DNA of 64,000 nucleotides from DAHUYF01 sp035945115. GTDB taxonomy: Bacteria; Pseudomonadota; Alphaproteobacteria; ATCC43930; CGMCC-115725. Shown one piece after another: positions 25,622 to 33,942 of the stretch (the first letter of the stretch is position 1; each line of letters begins with the position of its first letter). The stretch covers positions 1 to 64,000 of the forward strand of contig DASZAN010000041.1 in assembly GCA_035945115.1 (NCBI GenBank), given 5' to 3'. The notes below the pieces were generated by a model, which had not been told where the DNA came from, did no database searches, and saw only the letters and a list, made by a program, of their open reading frames with translations. Position numbers and translations under genes: made by a program.

Positions 25622-25803
25622 AGTTGCTTCTCCTCTTGGAAATGTCGGTTAGGCCGTTGGAGACAGCGATGGAGCTCCGCACAAAGCGTCGCCCGCGACG
25701 CGATTCCCCCAGCTTGCTCCCGCACAGCCGGTCGAGAAGCGCCCCCTTCTAGCGCGACCTGCTCCACTGACATGCGCGTGCGCCGCGATTTTATCGAGCG
25801 CTC

Positions 25804-25821
25804 ATGACAGTTTTTTGTAGG
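25804..25821 (-). promoter_or_regulatory. PHO-box half-site facing the phospholipase C gene
   Basis: Read on the minus strand, CTGTCAT (25810-25804) is preceded by four A and then CCTACAA where the first repeat should be. One repeat is perfect and the other poor. It lies about 183-200 bp upstream of the start at 25621, so it could take part in phosphate control of that gene. Confidence 0.35.
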
Positions 25822-25878
25822 AGGAGAGGGATTCCGATTCTTTTCCCACGGGAATTCCGACACAAAACCTTCGCGGGA

Positions 25879-25896
25879 CTGTCACAAAACTGTCTG
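25879..25896 (+). promoter_or_regulatory. PHO box (PhoB binding site)
   Basis: CTGTCAC AAAA CTGTCTG: two 7-bp direct repeats separated by four A, matching the PhoB consensus CTGTCAT-N4-CTGTCAT at 11 of 14 repeat positions. It faces the imelysin gene, 38 bp before ATG 25935, and also lies in the shared upstream region of the phospholipase gene. This suggests induction by phosphate starvation. Confidence 0.55.
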
Positions 25897-25934
25897 CGCC
25901 GGATGGCTTACTGATCCACTCGCTTTTGCCGCGG

Positions 25935-26762
25935 ATGGTACGGACCCTCTCGACTATGACTGCGACGCATCTTCCCGCCGTTCAGCGCTTGCGCCACGTC
26001 TTGGCTGGATTGATTCCTGTGGCTTTAGCGGTAATGCCGACCGCGCCCAGCGCCGCCGCCGAGTTCGGTGCTGGAATCGCGCAATACAAATCCTTTCTGG
26101 GCGAGCAGATCGCGCGCAGCGGCGATGCCGCCGCGGCCTTGCGCGATCGCGTCGCCGCGGGCGACCTGGCCGGTGCGCAGCGTGCTTGGCTCGAGGCGCG
26201 CGGCGGCTGGGAAGCCGCCGAGGTGGTGGCCGACGAATTCTTCCCCGAGCTCGATGCGGCGATCGATGCTTGGCCCGATGCCAAGCATGGCTTTCATGCC
26301 ATCGAGGCGAAGCTCTTCGGCGCGCACTCGACCGACACCTTGGCCGAGAGCGAAGCGCTGCTCGCCAATCTGAGGACGTTCCGGCAGAAGCTCGAGGCCA
26401 CCGGTCTCACCGCGCAAGGCCTTCTCAACGGCGCGGCCAAGCTCGCCTTCGAAATCGGCGAGAACAAGAGCGATGGCGGCGAATCTCCGTTCAGCGGCAA
26501 CTCGCTCGCCGAGATCGGTGACAATCTTGCCGGGATCGATGCCGCCTATCGCGAGGTCTTTGCGGCACCGCTGGCGGCGGCGGACGCCGCCCTCGACCGC
26601 AAGGTGCGCGCGACGATCGAGGAGTTCCATGCCGTCACGGCCGCAGGCGATCTCGCGAAGCTCGACCAGACGCACCTCCGGCGGCTCAGCGAGGAGCTGG
26701 CGACCGCCTTGCAAGCGGCAGGACCCGTCATCGGCTTGCAGAAGCCCGTACTCGAGGACTGA
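25935..26762 (+). CDS. Imelysin family (EfeO/IrpA-like, M75) periplasmic protein
   Basis: A 275-residue exported helical protein. A signal peptide covers about residues 15-42 (LRHVLAGLIPVALAVMPTAPSAAA). The mature part has the imelysin-type repeat helices, with the HxxE motif in GFHAIEAKLFG (H121, E124), as in EfeO and imelysins that bind metal, usually iron. ATG 25935 is used; ATG 25956 and a TTG at 25926 are also open and none has a clear ribosome site. The stop lies 3 bp before the dihaem cytochrome gene. The imelysin-cytochrome pairing is known from iron-related loci, but a PHO box upstream here is unexpected. Confidence 0.75.
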   Translation: MVRTLSTMTATHLPAVQRLRHVLAGLIPVALAVMPTAPSAAAEFGAGIAQYKSFLGEQIARSGDAAAALRDRVAAGDLAGAQRAWLEARGGWEAAEVVADEFFPELDAAIDAWPDAKHGFHAIEAKLFGAHSTDTLAESEALLANLRTFRQKLEATGLTAQGLLNGAAKLAFEIGENKSDGGESPFSGNSLAEIGDNLAGIDAAYREVFAAPLAAADAALDRKVRATIEEFHAVTAAGDLAKLDQTHLRRLSEELATALQAAGPVIGLQKPVLED

Positions 26763-26765
26763 GCG

Positions 26766-28172
26766 ATGCGCCGGCGTTGCCTCGCGGTGCTAATCGCGTT
26801 CCTGTCGCTTTCCGCTGGCTTCTGCGGCAGCGGCACGCGCGCGGAGTTCCGCGGCGAGCATGGCATCCTGCCGGCAGGCAGTGAAATCGACAACGAAGCG
26901 CTGAGCCGTCCGCGCGAGGTTTTCCGCTCCGAAGCGATCGGCGGACGCAAATCCTATCTCGTCAAGCTCGGCGACGCCGCCTTCAACGCTCCCCTCCTCT
27001 TGGGCGGTGCGGCACGCCAAGCCGGCATGAGCTGCGCCACCTGCCACGTCAACGGCACCTTCAATCCGCGTCTCTTTGTCCCGGGCCTCTCACATGGGCC
27101 CGGCACCTTCGATACGACAGGGCCGATCTTCAATCCGCTCGCGGACAACGGCATCAATGACGCCGTCACGACGCCGAGCTTGCGCGGCGCTCGCTATCTT
27201 CAGCCTTACGGCCACGACGGTCGGATGGCATCGCTGCGCGACTTCGTGCGTGGCGTGATCGTCAACGAATTCGCAGGCCCGGAGCCGTCTCCGGCGATCT
27301 TGGACGCGCTGGTCGCCTATATCGAGGACATCGATTTCTTGCCCAACCGCCGGCTCGGCCCGGGCGGCAAGCTTGTGGGCCAGCTCAGTGACTCGCAAAA
27401 ACGCGGTGAGGCACTCTTTTATCGCCCCTTCCCGCATGATCCCGCGCTCAGTTGCGCTTCTTGCCACATTCCATCGGGCGCCTTCGTCGATCATCGCCAG
27501 CACGATGTCGGCTCCGATGGCCTCTTCAAGACACCCACCTTGCGCAACGCCAATTTCAACGCGCCTTACTTCCATGACGGCCGCTATCGCAGCTATGCCG
27601 AGGTGGTGACGCATTTCGACCGCGTCTTCTATCTCGGTCTTTCCACGCAAGATCGCCGCGACCTCGTCACATATCTGACGGCGATCGGCGATGGCGAGCA
27701 GCCCTATGAGGCGGACGGCGTCGACCCCCGCATGCGGGAGATCGAGGACTTCGTGAGCGTGCTCGATGCGGCGCTACCCGCGCGCGACGGCGCCGCCGTC
27801 GCCCTCGTCATCGACGCGGTGAACGCCGAGCTGCACGAGCTCTCTGAACGCTTTCCGGCGCGCAAGGATACCGCGGTCGAGGGCGGCCGCGACGAGCGCG
27901 CCAAGGCCCGTGGCGCTATCAAGGAGACCGTCCTCAGCCTCCACCGGCTCGAGGCCGCCGCCGCGCGCGAGGACGTCGAGACGGCCACGAAGCGGCTTAC
28001 GGACTATCGTGCCACGCTTGCTGCAGCTCTCCCCGCGATGAAGGCGGCTGAGCCGTGGTCGCTCTTCGATCCCAAGGTGGCGGAGGCATATTACGCCGCC
28101 CGCCAGCAACTCTATCGCGCGGCGATCGACCCCGCCATGGCGGCGCGGCGCCCGTTCGATCCCGACGACTGA
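26766..28172 (+). CDS. Dihaem cytochrome c peroxidase / MauG-like protein
   Basis: A 468-residue exported cytochrome. Two CxxCH haem sites are visible: C90-A-T-C-H94 and C230-A-S-C-H234. Each is followed by a matching block (TTPSLRGARYLQPYGHDGRMASL and KTPTLRNANFNAPYFHDGRYRSY), the repeat expected of the MauG/CcpA fold. A signal peptide covers about residues 1-26. The last 130 residues form a charged helical extension not needed for the fold. It overlaps functionally with the upstream imelysin gene (3-bp gap) and could oxidise or reduce a metal or substrate bound by it. Confidence 0.82.
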   Translation: MRRRCLAVLIAFLSLSAGFCGSGTRAEFRGEHGILPAGSEIDNEALSRPREVFRSEAIGGRKSYLVKLGDAAFNAPLLLGGAARQAGMSCATCHVNGTFNPRLFVPGLSHGPGTFDTTGPIFNPLADNGINDAVTTPSLRGARYLQPYGHDGRMASLRDFVRGVIVNEFAGPEPSPAILDALVAYIEDIDFLPNRRLGPGGKLVGQLSDSQKRGEALFYRPFPHDPALSCASCHIPSGAFVDHRQHDVGSDGLFKTPTLRNANFNAPYFHDGRYRSYAEVVTHFDRVFYLGLSTQDRRDLVTYLTAIGDGEQPYEADGVDPRMREIEDFVSVLDAALPARDGAAVALVIDAVNAELHELSERFPARKDTAVEGGRDERAKARGAIKETVLSLHRLEAAAAREDVETATKRLTDYRATLAAALPAMKAAEPWSLFDPKVAEAYYAARQQLYRAAIDPAMAARRPFDPDD

Positions 28173-28217
28173 CCGGAGACCGCATCAGCGCAGGTTCGCG
28201 CTCGGCGACGATCTCTT

Positions 28218-28889
28218 TCAGCGGCCTGGCGCCGGAAACGGCAGAGCCTCGCGGGCACTCGCGGGATCGAACGCGTATGCGCCGCCCGTCTCCACCGCCC
28301 GACGATAAGCAGGCCGCGCTTGCATCCGAGCGAGATAGTCGGCGAGCCGCGCATGGCGCGCGCTGACGAGCCCCGCGAAGGCCGCGAATTCGAGCGGAAA
28401 CACCATCTGGATGTCGGCGGCGCTGAACGCCGGCCCCGCCATATGGCCACCCTTCGCGAGTTCCGCCTCGACCAGATCCAGCTCGTTGCCGATCATGCCC
28501 TCGACGCGCGTTTGCATCGCCTTCGCCGCTTCCCCGACGCGCGCGAGATAGAGCCGCGCGACGAGGTGCAGCATGAGAGTCCCCTCGGCGAAATGCATCC
28601 AGTGCAGATAGCGGACATATTCTCGCGTGCCGCGCGGCGGCACGAGCCGGCCGTTGCCATAGCGCTCGAGCAGGTACTCGATGATGGCGCCTGACTCGGC
28701 GAGGACGAGGTCCCCGTCCTCGATCACCGGCGACTTCCCGAGTGGATGAACCCGACGCAATTCCGGCGGCGCTAGATTGGTTTTCGCGTCCCGCTGATAT
28801 TTCTCGACGCGATAGGGCGTGCCGAGCTCCTCCAGCAGCCATGGGATGCGCTGCGAGCGCGAGTTGTTGAGATGATGCACGACGATCAT
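28218..28889 (-). CDS. Glutathione S-transferase
   Basis: A 223-residue cytosolic GST. The thioredoxin-fold N-terminus reads MIVVHHLNNSRSQRIPWLLEELGTPYRVEKYQRD, then PLGKSPVIEDGDLVLAESGAIIEYLLERYG with the cis-Pro and the ES glutathione-binding motif. The helical C-terminal domain follows. The HLNNSRSQRI start is typical of the Gtt1-like/beta-related group, where Ser or Asn near residue 9 activates the thiol. It is convergent with the cytochrome gene and divergent from the amine-oxidase-like gene. Confidence 0.9.
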   Translation of the reverse strand: MIVVHHLNNSRSQRIPWLLEELGTPYRVEKYQRDAKTNLAPPELRRVHPLGKSPVIEDGDLVLAESGAIIEYLLERYGNGRLVPPRGTREYVRYLHWMHFAEGTLMLHLVARLYLARVGEAAKAMQTRVEGMIGNELDLVEAELAKGGHMAGPAFSAADIQMVFPLEFAAFAGLVSARHARLADYLARMQARPAYRRAVETGGAYAFDPASAREALPFPAPGR

Positions 28890-29048
28890 GGCAGCGCTCC
28901 CTCCAACGTTTGCGCGGTGTTCACGAATCCGAGCGAATAGAGATGGAGTTCTAGGGAATGGCGTGCCTTAGCGCCATCTCGAGTGAAAGAGAGCCCAGCG
29001 GAACACCAGATGGGGCATAGTTGGCTGGCCACAGAGAAGCGGTGAAGG

Positions 29049-30341
29049 ATGACGTCCAAAGACCAAACCACCTTCGTGATCATCGGTGCCGGCGCTGCGG
29101 GGCTGATGGCCGCGCGCGAACTTGCGCGCGCTGGCAAGCGCGTGATCGTTCTCGAGGCGCGGGAGCGATGCGGTGGTCGGATCGAGTCCTTGCCGGTAGA
29201 GGCGTTCGGCTATCCCGCGGAGGGCGGTGCCGAGTTCGTGCATGGCGCCTCGCCGCTCACCCGTTCGTTGATGCGCGAGGCGGGGCTTCGGCTAGCCCCG
29301 TCCGCCGGCCAAGGATGGCGGGCGGTTGACGGCGAACTCTCACCCAGCGAGGGGCCGATGCCGCACGCCGCGCGGCTCCACGAAGCACTCAGCCGGCTAA
29401 AGACTGATCTCCCAGTTGCCGAGTTCCTCGCCGAGCATTTCGCCGAGCCGCAATACGCCGAGCTGCGGCGGTCCGTTACCCGAATGGTCGAGGGCTTCGA
29501 CGCGGCTGATCCGAGCCGTGCCAGCACCTTCGCGCTTCGCGAGGAATGGATGGGCCGCGGATTGGGACAGCAGGGTCGGATCGCCGAGGGCTATGGCGCC
29601 CTCATCTCCTTCCTCGCGTCTGACTGTCGTCGGCAGGGCGTGACGATCCAGCATGGCGCCGTCGTCAACGCAATCGACGCCAAGCGCCGCGGGATCGTCG
29701 TCGGCTGTCGCGACGGCGCTCTTGTCGATGCCGATGCCGCGATCTTGACCGTGCCGCTCCCGCTCCTCGCCGACATCGCCATGCCGGCCAAAGCGCGGGC
29801 GGCGAGAACGCAGGTCGCGAGCGACATCGGTTTCGGCAACGTCATCAAGATTCTCCTGCGCTTTGCGACGAGATGGTGGACCACCGGTGGCGGACGAAAT
29901 CTCGCGGGCATGTCGTTCGTCTTCTCGAGCGCACCGGTTCCGACCTGGTGGACGCAGCATCCAGCACTCCATCCCGTGCTGACGGGCTGGCTGGCCGGGC
30001 CCAGGGCGGACGCCGCCGCGGGGCTCGCCGAGCACGACATTGTCGAGATGGGGATACGCTCGCTGGCCGAGATCTTCACCGTGCCGGCCGATCGCCTCAA
30101 GGAGATGCTCGTCGCGTCGCGGGCGATCAACTGGGGCAGCGACCCCTTCGCGCGCGGCGCCTATTCTTACGCCACGCCGCGGACGCGGGAAGCGCAGTCG
30201 CGATCGGCCATGCCGGAGCTTGGGGTGTTCTTTTCGGGCGAGGCATTCTACGCCGGTCCGGAAATGGGCACCGTCGAAGCCGCGTTGGCAAGCGGGCACG
30301 AGACGGCGCGCCGGATCATAGCGAACGGCTCGCGATGCTAG
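29049..30341 (+). CDS. FAD-dependent amine oxidase family protein
   Basis: A 430-residue flavoprotein of the monoamine oxidase superfamily. The dinucleotide-binding start is FVIIGAGAAGLMAARELARAGKRVIVLEARERCGGR, followed by EGGAEFVHGASPLTRSL. The C-terminal FAD block is LGVFFSGEAFYAGPEMGTVEAALASGHETARRI. The covalent-FAD cysteine motif of mitochondrial MAO is not present. It probably oxidises an amine or amino acid, releasing ammonia and peroxide; a RidA-type protein follows 243 bp downstream. ATG 29049 is preceded by GAAGG. Confidence 0.85.
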   Translation: MTSKDQTTFVIIGAGAAGLMAARELARAGKRVIVLEARERCGGRIESLPVEAFGYPAEGGAEFVHGASPLTRSLMREAGLRLAPSAGQGWRAVDGELSPSEGPMPHAARLHEALSRLKTDLPVAEFLAEHFAEPQYAELRRSVTRMVEGFDAADPSRASTFALREEWMGRGLGQQGRIAEGYGALISFLASDCRRQGVTIQHGAVVNAIDAKRRGIVVGCRDGALVDADAAILTVPLPLLADIAMPAKARAARTQVASDIGFGNVIKILLRFATRWWTTGGGRNLAGMSFVFSSAPVPTWWTQHPALHPVLTGWLAGPRADAAAGLAEHDIVEMGIRSLAEIFTVPADRLKEMLVASRAINWGSDPFARGAYSYATPRTREAQSRSAMPELGVFFSGEAFYAGPEMGTVEAALASGHETARRIIANGSRC

Positions 30342-30584
30342 GGAATGCGGTCTGGGACCTGACCTCAAGTCTGCTTGCGGGCGAAGCGGACATGAACCGG
30401 CGGACAACACTGGCTGAATCCGTCGAAAATGACTCATTCTGGTCCTCAGGCGGACCAGGATTTTTGCACTGCACCGAGCCCCTGACTGATGGTCGCCAAT
30501 CCGTTATGCTGACACGGACTCCCCGGCTATGGGCACTAGATCGGGCTCTAGCCTCATCCGAACCGGCAAGATGGAGAGGCAAGC
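30342..30584. other. Intergenic stretch without a recognisable gene
   Basis: No frame here resembles a protein. The composition is less GC-rich than the flanks. The right end carries the GAGAGG ribosome site of the RidA-like gene; I see no clear terminator for the upstream gene. Confidence 0.4.
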
Positions 30585-31055
30585 ATGCGGAATTTCATTC
30601 TGGTAGCGACGGTTTTGATCGGAGGAGCAACGGTCGTGCTCGCCCAATCGCCCTCTCCCAATGGCGTCAAAACGCTTGCGCCCGAGGGCGCGATCAAGAC
30701 AACCGGAACCTGGGATGTTGGCACGCGCGCCGGCGATTTCGTCTTCATCGCCGGTATGCGGGGTATCGACCCTAAGACCAACACGCTGGTTCAGGGTGAT
30801 GAGGCGCGAATCCGGCAGGCGTTTCTGAATATGAAGCTGGTAGCCGAATCTGAAGGCGCGAGCCTGCGTGATTGCGTTCGCATCGTCGTTTTTGTGACTG
30901 ACATGTTCCGGTTCCGGCCGATCGTGAACAAGGTGCAGGAAGAATTGTGGGGCAAGCCGCCCTATCCGCCGCGAACCATCGTCGAGGTTCACCGACTCAA
31001 CCAGGACGACATCATGGAGGTGGAGGGCACTTTTTACGCCCCGGTGAAGAAATGA
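30585..31055 (+). CDS. RidA family protein with signal peptide
   Basis: A 156-residue RidA/YjgF/UK114 family member. The core shows GDFVFIAGMRGIDPKTN, the presumed catalytic Arg in YPPRTIVEVHRLNQDD, and the conserved Glu in MEVEGTFYAPV. Cytosolic RidA hydrolyses reactive enamines/imines made by PLP enzymes or amino acid oxidases. Unusually, this protein begins with MRNFILVATVLIGGATVVLAQ, a clear signal peptide, so it is probably periplasmic. ATG 30585 follows GAGAGGC. It may work with the amine-oxidase-like protein, but that one has no export signal. Confidence 0.83.
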   Translation: MRNFILVATVLIGGATVVLAQSPSPNGVKTLAPEGAIKTTGTWDVGTRAGDFVFIAGMRGIDPKTNTLVQGDEARIRQAFLNMKLVAESEGASLRDCVRIVVFVTDMFRFRPIVNKVQEELWGKPPYPPRTIVEVHRLNQDDIMEVEGTFYAPVKK

Positions 31056-31080
31056 TCTCAGCTCCTGGGGCGCCGTTTGA

Positions 31081-31890
31081 CTACACGCCGCGGAAATTCG
31101 GTTTGCGCTTGCCCTGAAACGCCTCGACCCCCTCGCGGAAGTCTTCGGAGGTGCGCAAGCGGCTATAGCAGTGGCCTTCGAGCTCGATGGCGGTGCTGAG
31201 CAACGCGTCCTCGGTGTCGTTGAGCAGCTTTTTTGCCGTGCGCTGCGCCAACGGTGAGAACGCGCGCAGCTCCTCGACAAGCGCGTCGGTTGCTGCGTCG
31301 AGCTTGTCGACAGGGACGCAGTCGCTCGCCACGCCCCAGTCGAACGCCTGTTTTCCCGAAATGCGTCGCGAGCGCATGACCATGTCTTTGGTGCGGGTGA
31401 TCCCGATCATCTTTTGCAGGCGCGCCGAGCCGCCGGACCCGGGAATTTGCCCCAAGCGCTGTTCGGGCAGCGCGTAGAGACAGGTCTCCGAGGCGAGGCG
31501 GAAATCGCAGGCGAGCGAAATCTCAAAGCCGACGCCGAAGCAATAGCCGCGATTGGCGGCGATGACCGGCTTGCTGCAGCGCCCCGGCGCGGCGATGTTC
31601 CAAGCGAGCTTGGCGACATGCTCCGGCGAAGCTTCAAGAAAGCCTTTGATCTCGCCGCCGCTGGAAAAATGGTCGCCCAAGGCGCGCAAGACGACGACGC
31701 GAACCCGCTCATCGGCATCGAGCGCCTCGAAGGCGACGCGAAGCTGGTCGCGCTGCGGCATCGAAATGATGTTGAAGGGCGGACGGTCGAGAACGATATC
31801 GGCACGCTCGCGGGCGGGATCGATCTCGACACGGAAGCCATCGAGATCGTTCGGTATTTGCGGGGCGATCGTGTAGGGGTTGCGGCTCAT
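31081..31890 (-). CDS. Enoyl-CoA hydratase/isomerase (crotonase) family; candidate HmfE-like 2-oxoglutaryl-CoA hydrolase
   Basis: A 269-residue crotonase-fold enzyme. The two oxyanion-hole blocks are HFSSGGEIKGF and ANRGYCFGVGFEISLACDFRLAS. The active-site glutamate region is LPEQRLGQIPGSGGSARLQ. It is the last of five minus-strand genes joined by overlaps; its ATG at 31890 overlaps the stop of the acyl-CoA ligase as ATGA. In the 2-furoate pathway the fifth gene, hmfE, is a crotonase-like protein assigned to 2-oxoglutaryl-CoA hydrolysis. That role here is inferred from gene order, not from residues. Confidence 0.85.
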   Translation of the reverse strand: MSRNPYTIAPQIPNDLDGFRVEIDPARERADIVLDRPPFNIISMPQRDQLRVAFEALDADERVRVVVLRALGDHFSSGGEIKGFLEASPEHVAKLAWNIAAPGRCSKPVIAANRGYCFGVGFEISLACDFRLASETCLYALPEQRLGQIPGSGGSARLQKMIGITRTKDMVMRSRRISGKQAFDWGVASDCVPVDKLDAATDALVEELRAFSPLAQRTAKKLLNDTEDALLSTAIELEGHCYSRLRTSEDFREGVEAFQGKRKPNFRGV

Positions 31891-33443
31891 CAGGGGGTGC
31901 CTTTGGAAGCGAAGGTTGGAGCACGTTCGACCTCATATTCGCCAGCGACCAGCTTGCGGCGGAGAACCTTGCCCACCGGCGATTTCGGTATCTCGCGGAC
32001 GAAGATGTAGTCGCGCGGCCGCTTGAAATTGGCAAGGCTCGAGCGCCGGCACCACTCGTCCAATTCTTGCCATTCGACCGGCCGAGCGCATTTGAGGAAG
32101 GCGGTGATGCGCTTGCCCCAACGGTCATCCGGCAATCCCGCGACCGCCACTTCCGCCACATCGGGATGCAGCGAGAGAACGCGCTCGATCTCGCCCGGCG
32201 ACACGTTCTCGCCGCCGCTGATGATCATGTCGTCGACGCGTCCGGTGACGAAGATGTCGCCCTCGGCGTCGATGAAGCCGGTATCGCCGGTGAAGTACCA
32301 GCCGTTCCGGATCGCCTTCGCGTCGGCGTCGGGCCGTTGCCAATAGCCTTCGAACGCCTCGTCGCTTGCGAGATCGGCGATGATTTCGCCCTCCTCGCCC
32401 GGCGCTGCCAGATCGCCCGGACTCTTCGCGTCGAAGCGCACGACGCGAATCCGCTGGTTCAATCCGGCTTTGCCGGCAGAGCCGGGCTTCCGCGCGGCGT
32501 CGGGCTCGATCGTGAAGGTGTAGATTTCCGAAGAGCCGTAATGGTTGACGAAAATCTCAGGCTTGAACGCCGCCGCGACGCGCTCCACCAGCCCGTCGGG
32601 CATGGCGGCGCCAGCGAAACCGAGTTTGCGCACGGAGCTTGTATCGGTTTGCGCGAAACGCTCATGCCCGATGAGGTCATGATAGAGCGTCGGCACCAGG
32701 TAAAGGCACGTGATGCGCTCTTCTTCGATGAGGTCGAGCGCCTCCGCCGCGTCGAAGCGGGCTTGGCAGACGAAGCAGCCGTCAACCAAGGCCATGGCGA
32801 GCAGGGAGCGCACGCCCATCGTATGGTAGAGCGGCATGACGCCCAACGTCCGCTCGCCATGGGCATAGAGGTTCTGCGCGACATGCGCCACGGCGGCGGC
32901 GCGTTCATGCCGATGGCGGCGCGGCACACCCTTGGGTCGCCCGGTGGTTCCCGAGGTGTAGAGCATCACCGACCATGCGTCGGCCGATGCGTGCGGCACG
33001 GCAGCCGCTGGAGATGTTGAGAGCAAATTCTCAAAGTCATGCGTGCCGCCGCTCGTCCCCCCGACCGCGATGCGCGGCAGCGCGCTCGTTTCACCGCATC
33101 CGGCGACGGCTTCGGCGGAAACGTCCTGGAAGAACACGGCCCGAGCGCGCGAATCCGCGGCGCAGTAGCCGATCTCATCGGCTTTGGCGCGCCAGTTGAG
33201 CGGCGTCATGACCAGCCCGGCGAGCTGACACGCCCAATGCACGGTCGCCGCCTCCCAACGGTTCTGCAAGACCGAGAGCACGTGATCGCCTCGCTTGAGA
33301 CCGAGGGTCTCCAGCCCACCCACGAGACGGAGCACCCGGTCGAGCCATTCGCGATAGGTGAAGCGCAGCTCGCCATCGACGATTGCCGTCGCATCGCCGC
33401 TGCGCTCGACCGCGGCGATCAAACTCAGGCCGAGGTCAAGCAC
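31890..33443 (-). CDS. AMP-binding acyl-CoA ligase; candidate 2-furoyl-CoA synthetase (HmfD-like)
   Basis: A 517-residue ANL-family ligase. The AMP-binding P-loop is VMLYTSGTTGRPKGVPRRH, followed by NHYGSSEIYTFTI, the adenylate-binding aspartate in GWYFTGDTGFIDAEGDIFVTGRVDDMIISGGENVSPGEIE, and the C-terminal catalytic lysine in IPKSPVGKVLRRKL. It activates a carboxylic acid to its CoA thioester. GTG 33443 is used; it overlaps the end of the 2Fe-2S gene. Lying between a molybdenum hydroxylase and a crotonase, it is best explained as the entry step for an aromatic or furanic acid. Confidence 0.88.
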   Translation of the reverse strand: MLDLGLSLIAAVERSGDATAIVDGELRFTYREWLDRVLRLVGGLETLGLKRGDHVLSVLQNRWEAATVHWACQLAGLVMTPLNWRAKADEIGYCAADSRARAVFFQDVSAEAVAGCGETSALPRIAVGGTSGGTHDFENLLSTSPAAAVPHASADAWSVMLYTSGTTGRPKGVPRRHRHERAAAVAHVAQNLYAHGERTLGVMPLYHTMGVRSLLAMALVDGCFVCQARFDAAEALDLIEEERITCLYLVPTLYHDLIGHERFAQTDTSSVRKLGFAGAAMPDGLVERVAAAFKPEIFVNHYGSSEIYTFTIEPDAARKPGSAGKAGLNQRIRVVRFDAKSPGDLAAPGEEGEIIADLASDEAFEGYWQRPDADAKAIRNGWYFTGDTGFIDAEGDIFVTGRVDDMIISGGENVSPGEIERVLSLHPDVAEVAVAGLPDDRWGKRITAFLKCARPVEWQELDEWCRRSSLANFKRPRDYIFVREIPKSPVGKVLRRKLVAGEYEVERAPTFASKGTP

Positions 33444-33942
33444 CGGGCTTCTCCTCTCGCAAAGCCGCAGCGGCCTCGAGTGCCGCTTGCACGATCCCGG
33501 TGTATCCGGTGCAGCGGCAAAGGTGGCCGCTCAGGAGTGCCCGGATCTCCTCTTCCGTTGGGTCGGGGTGACGTCGGAGGTAATCGTCGAGCGACATGAG
33601 GATACCCGGCGTGCAGAAGCCGCATTGGAGCGCGTGGTGGCGCCGGAAGGCGGCTTGGAGGGTCGACAATTGATCAGCCGCGCCGAGGCTCTCGACCGTG
33701 TCGATCCTACGCCCTTCGGCTTGCACGGCGAGCATCAGGCAGGACCGTGCCGCACGACCGTCTAGCTTGATGGTGCAGGCGCCGCAGATCCCATTTTCAC
33801 AGCCGACATGCGTCCCGGTCGCCCCAAGCGCATGGCGCAGGAAGTCGCTCAACAGCATCCGCGGCTCGGCCCAGCCGCTGACGGCTTTGCCGTTGAGCGT
33901 CAGCGAGACACGGTGGCGGCAGGCGGCGCTCAGCCTCGGCAT
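33436..33942 (-). CDS. (2Fe-2S) subunit of a xanthine-dehydrogenase-family hydroxylase (CoxS/HmfC-like)
   Basis: A 168-residue iron-sulphur subunit with two domains. The plant-type cluster is bound by CENGICGACTI plus Cys in RSCL; the second by CGFCTPG and CRCTGYTG. It passes electrons from the molybdenum site to the FAD subunit. Its start overlaps the FAD-subunit gene by 13 bp and its end overlaps the ligase gene by 8 bp. This is the third gene of the five-gene operon. Confidence 0.92.
   Translation of the reverse strand: MPRLSAACRHRVSLTLNGKAVSGWAEPRMLLSDFLRHALGATGTHVGCENGICGACTIKLDGRAARSCLMLAVQAEGRRIDTVESLGAADQLSTLQAAFRRHHALQCGFCTPGILMSLDDYLRRHPDPTEEEIRALLSGHLCRCTGYTGIVQAALEAAAALREEKPGA

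Larger units (their letters stand above)
25622..25934. promoter_or_regulatory. Divergent control region of phospholipase C and imelysin-cytochrome operon
   Basis: A 313-bp gene-free stretch. It contains a PHO-box match at 25879-25896, a second half-site on the minus strand near 25804-25821, and two direct repeats 22 bp apart (GGGATTCCGA at 25828-25837 and GGGAATTCCGA at 25850-25860). The part next to 25621 holds the AGAGGAG ribosome site of the phospholipase gene. Confidence 0.55.

Noticed and set aside
28958..28977. Inverted repeat ATGGCG/CGCCAT upstream of the amine-oxidase-like gene
   Set aside because: Short, with an 8-base gap, and of a kind frequent by chance in this GC-rich DNA; no support as an operator.
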